Counted from the first letter of the stretch, positions 1-8,355 are shown. The stretch: DNA of 18,423 bases from Eshraghiella sp045542375 (GCA_045542375.1 JAZQKW010000180.1:1-18423); one strand, 5' to 3'. The notes: a model not told the origin generated them from the letters alone. Made by a program: numbers and translations.

Positions 1-183
1 AAATCCTGCAAATATAGCAGTATATAATCCCTGCTCTGGTGTAACACCTGAGGCAATTGCAAGAGCTATAGACAGTGGTAATGCAATAATTGCAACAATA
101 ATACCTGAAATAAGATCTTTAATAAACTGGTCCTTAGAATAATTTTTCATTACTGAAAATAACTTTGGTTTTAAATCTTTCAT
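1..183 (-). CDS. SulP-family anion transporter, N-terminal part (cut by window edge)
   Basis: Only the first 61 codons are in the window; the gene continues past base 1. The ATG at 183-181 follows the miaB stop by 5 bp, with purine-rich sequence (GAAGAATAGGA) across the miaB stop that can act as ribosome binding site, so it is probably co-transcribed with miaB. The visible protein has a short charged N-terminus, then the motif DLISGIIVAIIALPLSIALA at about residues 23-42, followed by ASGVTPEQGLYTAIFAG. This is the hallmark first membrane segment of SulP (SLC26-type) sulfate/bicarbonate/anion permeases in the inner membrane. In this family a C-terminal STAS domain usually follows, but it lies outside the window. 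The transported anion cannot be told from this fragment. Confidence 0.85.
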   Translation of the reverse strand, partial: MKDLKPKLFSVMKNYSKDQFIKDLISGIIVAIIALPLSIALAIASGVTPEQGLYTAIFAGF

Positions 184-188
184 AATTC

Positions 189-1601
189 CTATTCTTCTTT
201 CTCTCCTAAATAATAAAAGCCTTTGCTTTCATTAAGTTTTACCTTAACAATCTGTCCTACAAGAGATGCATCTCCCGGGAAATGTACCAGTGTATTATTC
301 TCAAGACGTCCCGTAACAAGCTCTTTATGCTGTTCATTAACATCCTCTACAAGAACCTTAAGTGTCTTTCCGACATCCCTTCCGCATCTTGCAGCAGCAG
401 CTTTACTTACTGCTTCAAGAAGCCTGTCGAATCTCTCCTTAGTAACCTCATCAGGTACCTGATTATCCATTGTAGCTGCCGGTGTACCGGTTCTTTTGGA
501 ATATATAAATGTAAACGCGCTGTCAAATTCTGACTGATTAACAACATCTATTGTATCCATAAAATCTTCTTCCGTCTCTCCCGGAAATCCCACAATTATA
601 TCTGTTGTAATTGCTGCATCAGGCATCTTTGTTCTTATCTTTTTAACAAGCTCAAGGTAGCTTTCCTTCGTATAATGTCTGTTCATTGCCTTGAGTATCT
701 TAGAACTTCCCGACTGTAACGGAAGATGAACATGATGACATATTTTATCCGTAGTTGCCATAACTTCAATAAGTTCATCTGACAAATCCTTTGGATGAGG
801 TGTCATAAACCTGATTCTCTCAAGTCCATCAACAAGACTGATTTCCTTTAAAAGTTCAGCAAAAGTCATTGGATATTCAAGATTCTTACCATACGAATTA
901 ACATTTTGTCCAAGAAGCATAACTTCCTTGACGCCTTCCGATACAAATCGTTCTATTTCTCTGATAATATCCTTAGGTTCCCTGCTCCTCTCACGTCCTC
1001 TTACATACGGTACAATACAGTAGCTGCAGAAATTATTACAGCCATACATAATATTAACACCTGATTTAAAAGAGAACTTTCTTACGTCGGGCAAATCTTC
1101 AACAATCTGGTTAGTATCCTTCCAGATATCAATAATCATACTTCCTGACATAAGTCTGTCATATATCAGTTCTGCAAATTTAAAAATATTGTGAGTTCCA
1201 AATACAATATCAACAAACTTATATGTAGTCTTAATCTTCTCTATTTCATCCGGTTCCTGCATCATACAGCCGCACATTGCAATAAGCATGTTGGGATTAC
1301 GTTTCTTGAGAACATTAAGTCTTCCAAGTCTTCCATATACTCTTGTATTGGCATTTTCTCTTACTGAACAGGTATTATAGATAACAAAATCTGCTTCCTC
1401 GTTATCTTTTTCCACAAATCCTGCTTCTTCAAGTATTCCTGCTAACTTCTCAGAATCTCTGGCGTTCATCTGACATCCAAAAGTCTGTATGTGATAAGTC
1501 AGGTTTTTGCCTTTTATAAGTTCTTTGATTTTTTCAATAAAATAATATTGTCTCTCAGGCTCCGTAGTCGGTATTCCTGAATTCATATTTTCCTGATTCA
1601 T
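189..1601 (-). CDS. miaB: tRNA-2-methylthio-N6-dimethylallyladenosine synthase MiaB
   Basis: Radical-SAM methylthiotransferase that adds a methylthio group to i6A37 of tRNAs reading UNN codons. The 470 residues show the full family layout. An N-terminal UPF0004 domain carries three cluster cysteines, C43 (FGCQMNARDSE), C78 (YNTCSVRENA) and C112 (CGCMMQ). A radical-SAM core has the CxxxCxxC cluster motif at C188, C192 and C195 (GCNNFCSYC) followed by YVRGRERSR. A C-terminal TRAM domain covers about residues 400-466. The FGCQMN and RGRERSR motifs and the length favour MiaB over the related MtaB and RimO. The start at 1601 has AAAGG six bases upstream; a second Met at residue 6 is less well placed. 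It sits 11 bp after proA and 5 bp before the SulP gene. Confidence 0.95.
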   Translation of the reverse strand: MNQENMNSGIPTTEPERQYYFIEKIKELIKGKNLTYHIQTFGCQMNARDSEKLAGILEEAGFVEKDNEEADFVIYNTCSVRENANTRVYGRLGRLNVLKKRNPNMLIAMCGCMMQEPDEIEKIKTTYKFVDIVFGTHNIFKFAELIYDRLMSGSMIIDIWKDTNQIVEDLPDVRKFSFKSGVNIMYGCNNFCSYCIVPYVRGRERSREPKDIIREIERFVSEGVKEVMLLGQNVNSYGKNLEYPMTFAELLKEISLVDGLERIRFMTPHPKDLSDELIEVMATTDKICHHVHLPLQSGSSKILKAMNRHYTKESYLELVKKIRTKMPDAAITTDIIVGFPGETEEDFMDTIDVVNQSEFDSAFTFIYSKRTGTPAATMDNQVPDEVTKERFDRLLEAVSKAAAARCGRDVGKTLKVLVEDVNEQHKELVTGRLENNTLVHFPGDASLVGQIVKVKLNESKGFYYLGEKEE

Positions 1602-1612
1602 ATATAACCTTT

Positions 1613-2857
1613 CTATCTTATCTGACCATTTCCGTAGATTATATACTTGGTTGTAGTCAGTTCTTTTAATCCCATAGGGCCTCTGGCATGTAACTTCTGT
1701 GTACTTATGCCGATTTCAGCTCCAAAGCCAAATTCAAAGCCGTCAGTAAATCTAGTTGATGCATTAACATATACTGCCGCCGCATCCACTTCATCAAGGA
1801 ACTTCTGTGAGCTATTGTAATCATTGGTAACAATGGCTTCTGAGTGTCCTGTATTATTGTCATTGATATGCTTAATTGCTTCATCAATGTCATTAACAAC
1901 TTTTAAAGATACAATGTAATCAAGATATTCTGTACTGTAATCCTCTTCAGTAGCGGCAACAATCTGAGGAACAAGTATTCTTGATTTCTCATCACCTCTG
2001 ATTTCCACATCATGCTTAAAAAGTCTTTCTGCAAGAAGTGGTATAAATTCATCTGCAACATCCTTATGAACAAGTAATGATTCACAGGCATTACATACGC
2101 CAATTCTCTGTGTTTTGGCATTCTCAATAATATCAAGTGCCATTTCAAAATCGGCACTGGCATCAACATATACGTGGCAGTTTCCTGTTCCGGTTTCTAT
2201 TACAGGAATGGTTGCATTATTTACCACAGCTTTTATAAGTCCTACACCACCTCTTGGAATAAGCACATCCACATACTGATTAAGGTGCATAAGTTCTGTA
2301 GTTACTGCTCTGTCCGTGCTTTCAATAAGACTAATACAATCTTCCGATATTCCTACTGATGCAAGGGCTGTTTTAATAACCTTTACAATTGCCTTATTGG
2401 AATTAATCGCATCGCTTCCACCCTTCAAAATAACTGCATTTCCGGCTTTAAAACACAATCCGAATGCATCAAGTGTTACATTAGGGCGTGATTCATATAT
2501 TATACCAATAACTCCAAGAGGAACTCTCTTCTGTCCGATTCTTAATCCGTTAGGTCTTTCCCACATTGAAAGAACCTCTCCAACAGGGTCAGGCAGGGCA
2601 ACTACTTCTCTGATACCCTCAGCCATAGCTTCAATTCTTCCCGGTGTAAGTCTCAGACGGTCAAGTAATCCCTGCTTCATATCCGCAGCAATTCCTGCTT
2701 CAATATCCTTGTTATTCTCTGCAATAATATAATCACTTTCTTTTACAATGTAGTCAGCTATTGTTAAAAGCGCGTTGTTTTTCTCATTAATTTTAAGACC
2801 TGCGGTAATTCTTGATGCCGCAACGGCTTTTTCGCCCATTAATTCTAATTCTGTCAT
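1613..2857 (-). CDS. proA: Glutamate-5-semialdehyde dehydrogenase (gamma-glutamyl phosphate reductase)
   Basis: Second enzyme of proline synthesis: NADPH-dependent reduction of glutamyl 5-phosphate, made by ProB, to glutamate 5-semialdehyde in the cytoplasm. The protein is 414 residues, the usual ProA length, and collinear with the family. Visible motifs are IYESRPNVTLDAFGLCFKAGNAVILKGG (written here as two parts: IYESRPNVTLD at about 120 and KAGNAVILKGG at about 137), the ETGTGNCHVYVD block near 221-232, the catalytic cysteine C255 in RIGVCNACE, and FGFGAEIGISTQKLHARGPMG near the C-terminus. The start has GAGG seven bases upstream. It is separated from proB by two genes, the deaminase-family gene and the formyl-THF cyclo-ligase, all on one strand with short gaps, so co-expression with proB is likely. 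Confidence 0.96.
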   Translation of the reverse strand: MTELELMGEKAVAASRITAGLKINEKNNALLTIADYIVKESDYIIAENNKDIEAGIAADMKQGLLDRLRLTPGRIEAMAEGIREVVALPDPVGEVLSMWERPNGLRIGQKRVPLGVIGIIYESRPNVTLDAFGLCFKAGNAVILKGGSDAINSNKAIVKVIKTALASVGISEDCISLIESTDRAVTTELMHLNQYVDVLIPRGGVGLIKAVVNNATIPVIETGTGNCHVYVDASADFEMALDIIENAKTQRIGVCNACESLLVHKDVADEFIPLLAERLFKHDVEIRGDEKSRILVPQIVAATEEDYSTEYLDYIVSLKVVNDIDEAIKHINDNNTGHSEAIVTNDYNSSQKFLDEVDAAAVYVNASTRFTDGFEFGFGAEIGISTQKLHARGPMGLKELTTTKYIIYGNGQIR

Positions 2858-2873
2858 CTTTTATCCTCTTTTC

Positions 2874-3431
2874 CTAACCTTTATAAATTGTTGTTTCGGT
2901 AATCACATAATCAAGGGGAATGTCCCATATATCCGTCTCAAGTTCGTCAAACACCTGAAAATCGTAGGCTATTCCAATTTTTACAAGATTCTTATGTGCT
3001 TCTAAAAATCTGTCATAGAAGCCTTTTCCATAACCGGCTCTGTTACACTTTCTGTCATACGCAAGTCCCGGCAAAATAACAACTCCTTTATCGCAGTCTA
3101 CCAATCTGTCAGAATCTGCTATTGGTTCTTTAATATTCATATATCCATACGAGGCTTCATCTTCATTATCGATTCTGTAAAATCTCATATTATCCCCTTC
3201 AACCTTGGGATATGCTGTTATTTTACCATCTTTCATAGCCTGCTTTGCAATATATACAGTAGGCATTTCGTTTCGTATCGGATTATACAGATAGATAACC
3301 TCTGCATCCTTAAATTCCGGCAGCAAAACCAGTCTTTCAGTTACCATAAGGGCATAACCAAGACATTTTTCTTCAGTTAACTCATTTCTGATTCTTCTTA
3401 CATAATCTCTTGCTTCTTTTTTTGATATCAT
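2874..3431 (-). CDS. 5-formyltetrahydrofolate cyclo-ligase
   Basis: ATP-dependent conversion of 5-formyl-THF to 5,10-methenyl-THF, which returns the storage or inhibitory folate to the one-carbon pool (MTHFS/YgfA family). The 185 residues match the usual family length. Support comes from the basic N-terminus (KKEARDYVRRIRNEL), the NEMPT substrate-site motif near residue 93, and the family signature LPGLAYDRKCNRAGYGKGFYDRFL, whose glycine-rich RAGYGKGFYDR part lies around residue 130. The ATG shares one base with the TAA of the upstream deaminase-family gene (TAATG), so translation is probably coupled. Its place between proB and proA is not pathway-related in any obvious way; the cluster is a shared operon of small-molecule enzymes. 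Confidence 0.93.
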   Translation of the reverse strand: MISKKEARDYVRRIRNELTEEKCLGYALMVTERLVLLPEFKDAEVIYLYNPIRNEMPTVYIAKQAMKDGKITAYPKVEGDNMRFYRIDNEDEASYGYMNIKEPIADSDRLVDCDKGVVILPGLAYDRKCNRAGYGKGFYDRFLEAHKNLVKIGIAYDFQVFDELETDIWDIPLDYVITETTIYKG

Positions 3432-3919
3432 TAATAACCAAATTCTCCCATTATGGATTCATCATTATCTATCCAGTCTTTTACATCTATTTCTCTGTAG
3501 TTATTCTTATCATCTCTGATAACCACATATGAAATTCCTGCGTTAATTATTGTTCTTTTGCACATTGAACAGCAGCAGGCATTTTCAACATAGGTTCCAT
3601 CCGGCTGGTTGAAGCCAACTAGAAACAATGTACTGTCAATCATCTTATCTCTTGATGCACTTATTATGGCATTAGCCTCTGCATGAACGCTTCTGCATAA
3701 TTCGTAGCGTTCTCCTCTCGGAATATTAAGCTTATTGCGTACGCAGTATCCAAGGTCCGTGCAATTCTTTCTTCCTCTTGGAGCCCCTACATATCCCGTA
3801 GAAATAATCTCATCATTTTTGACTATTACTGCTCCATACAGTCTTCTGAGACAGGTTCCCCGTTGAGAAACTGCCTCTGCAATATCCAGATAATAATTGT
3901 ATTTATCTCTTCTGTCCAT
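3431..3919 (-). CDS. dCMP/cytidine deaminase-family zinc enzyme
   Basis: Member of the cytidine/deoxycytidylate deaminase fold; the probable reaction is dCMP to dUMP, feeding thymidylate synthesis, but the substrate is inferred. Zinc-site residues are visible: H79 and E81 in SVHAEANAII (metal ligand and proton shuttle), and C117 and C120 in CCCSMCKRTIINAG. Upstream are GAVIVKNDEIISTGYVGAPRG and the cysteine-containing segments KNC and GYC (residues 53 and 59), typical of dCMP deaminases of the ComEB group. The usual proline before the first zinc cysteine is replaced, giving three cysteines in a row at 115-117. Length 162 aa is normal for the group. A strong GGGAGG lies five bases before the ATG. 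The stop overlaps the start of the cyclo-ligase gene by one base. Confidence 0.85.
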   Translation of the reverse strand: MDRRDKYNYYLDIAEAVSQRGTCLRRLYGAVIVKNDEIISTGYVGAPRGRKNCTDLGYCVRNKLNIPRGERYELCRSVHAEANAIISASRDKMIDSTLFLVGFNQPDGTYVENACCCSMCKRTIINAGISYVVIRDDKNNYREIDVKDWIDNDESIMGEFGY

Positions 3920-3934
3920 TCTTACCTCCCATAA

Positions 3935-4765
3935 TTAAAGATAATTATTAAGGTTAAAATCCTCTGCTTTGTTGGCAAGGAATAAAGTTCCAACATTGTC
4001 ACCATTAAGAATATCAAAAATAATATTAACATCCTTACTGTTAGCAATCACCATATCTGCTCCTGAATCCGTTGCTATAGTTGCTGCATTAATCTTGGCA
4101 GACATGCCACCTGTTCCAACATTGCTTGCGGAATCCTTACCCATTGCTCTTAATTCATCATCAATATGAGGTACAAGGTCAATAAACCGAGCCTCTGGAT
4201 TAGTGTTAGGATCATCTGTAAAAAGTCCGTCTATATCCGAAAGAAGTATAAGTAAGTCAGCACCGATTAAGCCTGTTACAAGAGCTGAAAGTCTGTCGTT
4301 ATCACCAAATTCAATTTCATATGTAGATACGGTGTCATTTTCATTAACAACCGGTATAGCGCCTAATTTAAACAGTTCTTCAAAGGTATTCTTGGCATTG
4401 TTACAGCTTTCCTCATTCTGCATCGTGTATTTGGTTATTAATACCTGGGCTGCAACCTGATTATATTCAGAAAAAAGCTTCTGGTATGACATCATGAGTC
4501 TGCACTGTCCAATAGCAGCACATGCCTGCTTTTCTGCAAGAACTTTTGACCTTTCCTTAATTCCCACAGTCTGTCTTCCTACAGCTATTGCACCTGATGA
4601 TACCAAAACAACATCCTTGCCCTGATTCTTAATATCACATAATATTCTCACAAGCTTTTCAAGCTTTGAATAGTTAATATTACCGGTGCTTTCGTGGGTT
4701 ATCGATGAAGAACCTATCTTTACTACTATTTTCTTCTTATCTTTAAGTAATTCTCTGTAATTCAT
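3935..4765 (-). CDS. proB: Glutamate 5-kinase, short form without PUA domain
   Basis: First enzyme of proline synthesis: phosphorylates glutamate to glutamyl 5-phosphate for ProA. The amino-acid-kinase fold is clear: KIVVKIGSSSIT at about 12-23 (phosphate/glutamate site), VLVSSGAIAVG at about 53-63, VNENDTVST with EFGDNDRLSALV (substrate and Mg site), LLILSDIDGLFTDDPN, and GTGGMSAKINAA (nucleotide site). At 276 residues it stops after the kinase domain. The Escherichia coli type is about 367 residues and adds a C-terminal PUA domain, so this is the kinase-only form seen in various lineages. AAGGAAG lies ahead of the ATG. Proline feedback cannot be judged from the sequence. Confidence 0.95.
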   Translation of the reverse strand: MNYRELLKDKKKIVVKIGSSSITHESTGNINYSKLEKLVRILCDIKNQGKDVVLVSSGAIAVGRQTVGIKERSKVLAEKQACAAIGQCRLMMSYQKLFSEYNQVAAQVLITKYTMQNEESCNNAKNTFEELFKLGAIPVVNENDTVSTYEIEFGDNDRLSALVTGLIGADLLILLSDIDGLFTDDPNTNPEARFIDLVPHIDDELRAMGKDSASNVGTGGMSAKINAATIATDSGADMVIANSKDVNIIFDILNGDNVGTLFLANKAEDFNLNNYL

Positions 4766-4783
4766 ATATATCTTCCTTCTGCA

Positions 4784-6373
4784 TTAGTCAGCTGTAGCAA
4801 CAGCCTCTGCCACCTTAATTCCATCAACTGCTGCAGATGTAATTCCACCTGCATAGCCTGCTCCTTCACCACAAGGATATAAGCCTCTAATCTTCGGACT
4901 TTCCAAAAAATCATTTCTAAGAATTCGTACAGGTGATGAAGTTCTGCTTTCTACACCCGAGAACACTGCCTCAGGCATATTAAATCCCTGTATTATTTTA
5001 TCAAAAGATTTCATTCCGTCAATAACTGATTGTGAAATAAATTCAGGAAATATTTCTCTTAAATTGCCTCCTGCGTGCTTTCCCTTTATCTGCGGTGTTA
5101 CTTTTCCATAGTTTTCAGTCTTATTTCCTTTAATAAAATCTTCATTTAACTGATACGGAACGCATCCATTTCCTGCTCTGTGGGCCGCTCCTTCTAACCT
5201 TCTTTGAAATTCCATTCCTGCTAATATATCACTACTTCCAAAGTCCTCCGGGTTAACCGTAACAACAATTGCACTGTTTGCATTAACTCCGTCACGTTTA
5301 GAATAACTCATACCATTGACGCAGAGCATATCCTTCTCTGAAGAAGCATTAACAACATATCCTCCGGGACACATGCAAAAAGAATATACACCTCTGCCAT
5401 TATCAGCCTGTGCAGTCACCTTATAATCCGCAACCGGAAGTCTTCCATTATCGTCTCTTCCATACATATAATTGTTAATAAGTGTCTGCGGATGCTCAAC
5501 TCTCATTCCTACGGCAAAAGCCTTCTGTTCCATTGGAATATCCTTTGCACACAACATTTCAAAAGTATCCCTTGCGCTGTGCCCCGGTGCCAGAATAAGC
5601 ACATCTGTCTCAACATCATATTCATCATTAATTCTTACTGCTTTTATCCGATTATTTTCAATATGAATATCACTTACGCAGGAATTAAAATGCACAATCC
5701 CCCCAAGTCTAATAATCTCTTCCCTGATTCTGCTTACAACCGTGGACAAAATATCAGTTCCAACATGAGGTTTGTTATTATATAAAATATCTGATGGTGC
5801 ACCGAATTCTACCAGTGTTTCAAGAACTTTTCTAATTCTGCCTGCTTTTTCCTTAATTACAGAATTTAATTTTCCGTCTGAAAATGTTCCGGCACCACCC
5901 TCACCAAACTGAACATTTGTAGACACATCAAGCTCTCCCGTTTCCCAAAAAGCATTAACAATTCTTGTTCTTTCATGAACAGAAGCTCCTCTTTCAAAAA
6001 TCTCAGGTCTGTAACCTGCTCTTGCAAGAAAAAGTCCTGCAAAAAGTCCTGCCGGTCCAAGTCCTGCTATTACAATTTTCTTATTAAAATCGGAGTCTTT
6101 AATATTAGGAAAAACATATTTTTCTATTTTGGTTAACATAATATCTTTATTGTTAAGTTTCTTAACTAAAGACTCTTCATTGATTCCTGAAAGTTCTGCT
6201 TCCACACTGTATATATACAACAGATTATCTTTTTTTCTTGCATCAATAGACCTGCGTAATATACTGTATTTCATAGAAACATTCTTATCTATTTTTAAAA
6301 GCTTACGAATTTTACTCTCTAAGGCTTTCTCATCTGAATCTATACTAATCTTTATCTGATTGATTTTTATCAT
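4784..6373 (-). CDS. FAD-dependent dehydrogenase, COG2509 type (function unknown)
   Basis: Predicted cytoplasmic flavoprotein of 529 residues. After an N-terminal alpha/beta region of about 100 residues comes an FAD-binding Rossmann motif KKIVIAGLGPAGLFAGLFLARAGY (GLGPAG at about 104-109), then GGAGTFSDGKL, a CMCPGGYVVNASSE block and a C-terminal CGEGAGYAGGITSAAVDGIK FAD-site motif. These are features of the widely conserved but uncharacterised COG2509 dehydrogenases. The frame stays open to an ATG at 6424, but I choose ATG 6373-6371: it has GAGG five bases upstream, begins MIKINQ like relatives, and sits two bases after the TAA of the preceding flavoprotein gene instead of overlapping it by about 50 bp. 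The tight junction suggests translational coupling of two flavoenzymes. Substrate and electron partner are unknown. Confidence 0.85.
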   Translation of the reverse strand: MIKINQIKISIDSDEKALESKIRKLLKIDKNVSMKYSILRRSIDARKKDNLLYIYSVEAELSGINEESLVKKLNNKDIMLTKIEKYVFPNIKDSDFNKKIVIAGLGPAGLFAGLFLARAGYRPEIFERGASVHERTRIVNAFWETGELDVSTNVQFGEGGAGTFSDGKLNSVIKEKAGRIRKVLETLVEFGAPSDILYNNKPHVGTDILSTVVSRIREEIIRLGGIVHFNSCVSDIHIENNRIKAVRINDEYDVETDVLILAPGHSARDTFEMLCAKDIPMEQKAFAVGMRVEHPQTLINNYMYGRDDNGRLPVADYKVTAQADNGRGVYSFCMCPGGYVVNASSEKDMLCVNGMSYSKRDGVNANSAIVVTVNPEDFGSSDILAGMEFQRRLEGAAHRAGNGCVPYQLNEDFIKGNKTENYGKVTPQIKGKHAGGNLREIFPEFISQSVIDGMKSFDKIIQGFNMPEAVFSGVESRTSSPVRILRNDFLESPKIRGLYPCGEGAGYAGGITSAAVDGIKVAEAVATAD

Positions 6374-6375
6374 TT

Positions 6376-7587
6376 TTACCTCACTGCACTTAATCCTGCC
6401 AGTCTTCCGCTTGCGAAAGCCCACTGCAGATTATAACCGCCACATTTTCCATCCACATCAAGTATTTCTCCTGCAAAATATAGCTTATTAACAATACGAG
6501 ATTCCATTGTATCAAGATTTATCTGTGCAAGATCCACTCCACCTGCACATACCTGGGCATTATCAAACCCATTGGTGTCAACAGGGGTTACTTTGAAGTC
6601 AAGAATATTTCTGACTATAGTTTTTATATTAGATGCCGTAATGTTTTGACATATTTCTGATGGCTTAATTCCTGACTGTTTTAATATGACAGGGGATATT
6701 TTTTTGTTCAAAATACCATTTAAAGCGTCCTTAATTTCAAGAGACGGATTATGACCGACAAATCCTGTTAATATACCATTAAGCTTTCTGTCATTATAAT
6801 CCGGCATAAAATTAATATGTACCACCGGCTTATTATTTCTGTCTAATTCTCTCTTTATGAATCTGCTAATCTGGAATACCGGAATACCGGAAATACCATA
6901 GTCTGTAAGCTGCAGTTCGCCTTGCTCATTAACAACCTTCTCTCCATTAACCGTAAGTGTTACTAAAGCCTCTGTTCTTACCCCTGCAAGCTCTTTAAAC
7001 ACTTTTTCCTGACATTTAATCTGCACAAGGGCCGGAATCGGAGTAATTATTCTGTGACCAAAAGATTTTGCAAGTGTATACCCTGAACCATCCGAGCCTG
7101 TTTTAGGTGCACACATGGAGCCACAGGCAAGAATAATATTTTCTGTGGCAACATCCAGTCTGTCAGTATGTATAACAAAGCCTTTGCTTATCTGCTTTAC
7201 ATTAATGCCTGTCATAACATCTATATTAAGTCTTTCCATCTCATATCTTAATGCATCCAGTACGGAAGCTGCCTGTTCAGAGTTAGGATATACATATCCT
7301 GCCTTTTCTTTTGTCATTAGTCCTATGCTTAAAAAGAACTCTCTAAGCTTGTCCGGCATAAACTTCTCTATAACGCAAAAACAAGACTCTTTCGAATCAC
7401 TTCGATAACAGTCCTCTGAAATATTCATGTTGGTAAGGTTACATTTACCATTACCGGTAGAAAGTATTTTCTTACCAACACGATCATTATGTTCAATTAA
7501 ACAGACCTTGGCACCGCACTTGGCAGCAGTAATCGCTGCCATCATCCCTGCCGGTCCTCCTCCAATTATTGTAACTTTATATCTCAT
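6376..7587 (-). CDS. BaiN/HI0933-family NAD(P)/FAD-dependent oxidoreductase
   Basis: Flavoprotein of 403 residues in the HI0933/YhiN family, which databases also label BaiN or aminoacetone oxidase-like. Visible motifs: N-terminal dinucleotide fold VTIIGGGPAGMMAAITAAKCG (GGGPAG at 9-14), the family motif KKILSTGNGKCNLTN at about 43-57, ILACGSMCAPKTGSDGSGY, and the C-terminal FAD-site block FAGEILDVDGKCGGYNLQWAFASG. A BaiN protein was implicated in bile acid 7-alpha-dehydroxylation in Clostridium scindens, but members of this family are nearly universal in Clostridia, and there is no other bai gene here, so I do not assign that role. The ATG has AAGGA eight bases upstream, overlapping the stop of the preceding small gene. 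Confidence 0.88.
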   Translation of the reverse strand: MRYKVTIIGGGPAGMMAAITAAKCGAKVCLIEHNDRVGKKILSTGNGKCNLTNMNISEDCYRSDSKESCFCVIEKFMPDKLREFFLSIGLMTKEKAGYVYPNSEQAASVLDALRYEMERLNIDVMTGINVKQISKGFVIHTDRLDVATENIILACGSMCAPKTGSDGSGYTLAKSFGHRIITPIPALVQIKCQEKVFKELAGVRTEALVTLTVNGEKVVNEQGELQLTDYGISGIPVFQISRFIKRELDRNNKPVVHINFMPDYNDRKLNGILTGFVGHNPSLEIKDALNGILNKKISPVILKQSGIKPSEICQNITASNIKTIVRNILDFKVTPVDTNGFDNAQVCAGGVDLAQINLDTMESRIVNKLYFAGEILDVDGKCGGYNLQWAFASGRLAGLSAVR

Positions 7588-7598
7588 TATTATAATCC

Positions 7599-7931
7599 TT
7601 ATGTTGAATATGTTTCCAGTAATCTGTATAATTCTCTGTCCGAATTAACAACATATCCATTAAGCACTTTTATCTGTATATCTCTTGGAAGAATTGAAAG
7701 ACTGATACTTGTCCTGTCGTACAATTCCCCACTCTCATCATATACTACAAGAACTCCGTTTTCTGCTCTTATTGTATACACATGCTCTATAGGTGCTTCT
7801 GTCACAATGGTATGGTTATGAAGCTTAGGCTGTGGTGGTTCCCCATTGTTAACCATAAGCACAAATCCCGTTGTATATGCTGTTATTCCAAATAATATTA
7901 CCACTAATCCTGATATAATTAATCTTTTCAT
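7599..7931 (-). CDS. Small membrane-anchored protein, BofC C-terminal-like
   Basis: A 110-residue protein with one hydrophobic segment at about residues 5-27 (after MKR) and no lipobox, so it is probably anchored in the membrane with the rest outside. After a short Pro/His-containing linker the C-terminal 65 residues run YTIRAENGVLVVYDES, a DRTSISLSILPRD segment and end with the helix DRELYRLLETYST. This pattern (short beta unit 'G-x-V-x-V-Y', 'I-x-L-x-x-L-P', final 'ELYRLLE-x-Y-S') resembles the BofC C-terminal-type domain common in small secreted clostridial proteins. I base that on pattern recall, not a search. Function unknown. It lies 30 bp after cdd with only a weak ribosome binding site, and its TAA overlaps the AAGGA of the next gene. 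Confidence 0.75.
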   Translation of the reverse strand: MKRLIISGLVVILFGITAYTTGFVLMVNNGEPPQPKLHNHTIVTEAPIEHVYTIRAENGVLVVYDESGELYDRTSISLSILPRDIQIKVLNGYVVNSDRELYRLLETYST

Positions 7932-7961
7932 AATGGAATATTATTGCCCGTTATTTATATT

Positions 7962-8351
7962 TTATACATTAAGCGAAAAAGATAATGGCAAAAGTTCTTT
8001 AAATGCAATTTCCTTAATGCCTTCTATAGAATCTTCTACAATTACCATTCCATCCTCTGCCATAAATTCTGAAAGAAACTGTCTGCACATACCACAGGGA
8101 TATGTATATGTTCCCTCCATACTTACTATAGCAATCTTTAAAAATCTCCTGTGTCCCTCACTTACTGCCTTTACGGCTGCAGTTCTTTCAGCACAGATTG
8201 TTGCTCCGTATGAAGCATTCTCAATATTGCAGCCTGTATACACATCTCCACTCTCAGTAAGAATTGCCGCTCCTACTTTGAAATTAGAATAAGGTGCGTA
8301 TGCGTTATTCATTACTTCCTTAGCTTTATCAAGTAATTGCTGTGAATTCAT
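7962..8351 (-). CDS. cdd: Cytidine deaminase
   Basis: Deaminates cytidine and deoxycytidine to uridine and deoxyuridine in pyrimidine salvage. The 129 residues match the homotetrameric small cytidine deaminases. Motifs: APYSNFKVGAAI at about 19-30, GCNIENASYGATICAERTA with zinc ligand C53 and catalytic E55, and YPCGMCRQFLSEF with zinc ligands C86 and C89. The gene starts 4 bp after the ybeY stop and its AGGTGA ribosome binding site overlaps the last ybeY codons, so the pair is probably coupled. In Bacillus subtilis cdd follows ybeY (yqfG) and dgkA in the same locus; dgkA is missing here. Confidence 0.95.
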   Translation of the reverse strand: MNSQQLLDKAKEVMNNAYAPYSNFKVGAAILTESGDVYTGCNIENASYGATICAERTAAVKAVSEGHRRFLKIAIVSMEGTYTYPCGMCRQFLSEFMAEDGMVIVEDSIEGIKEIAFKELLPLSFSLNV

Positions 8352-8355
8352 ATAA

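Noticed and set aside
2316..2732. 138-codon plus-strand open frame opposite proA
   Set aside because: Antisense shadow of proA, which is conserved over its full length in the other strand.
6374..6424. 17-residue N-terminal extension of the COG2509 flavoprotein
   Set aside because: It would overlap the preceding gene by about 50 bp and read through the GAGG that serves ATG 6373.
6376..7587. Bile acid 7-alpha-dehydroxylation function for the BaiN-type gene
   Set aside because: The family is nearly universal in Clostridia and no other bai gene is present; the name alone does not support the pathway.
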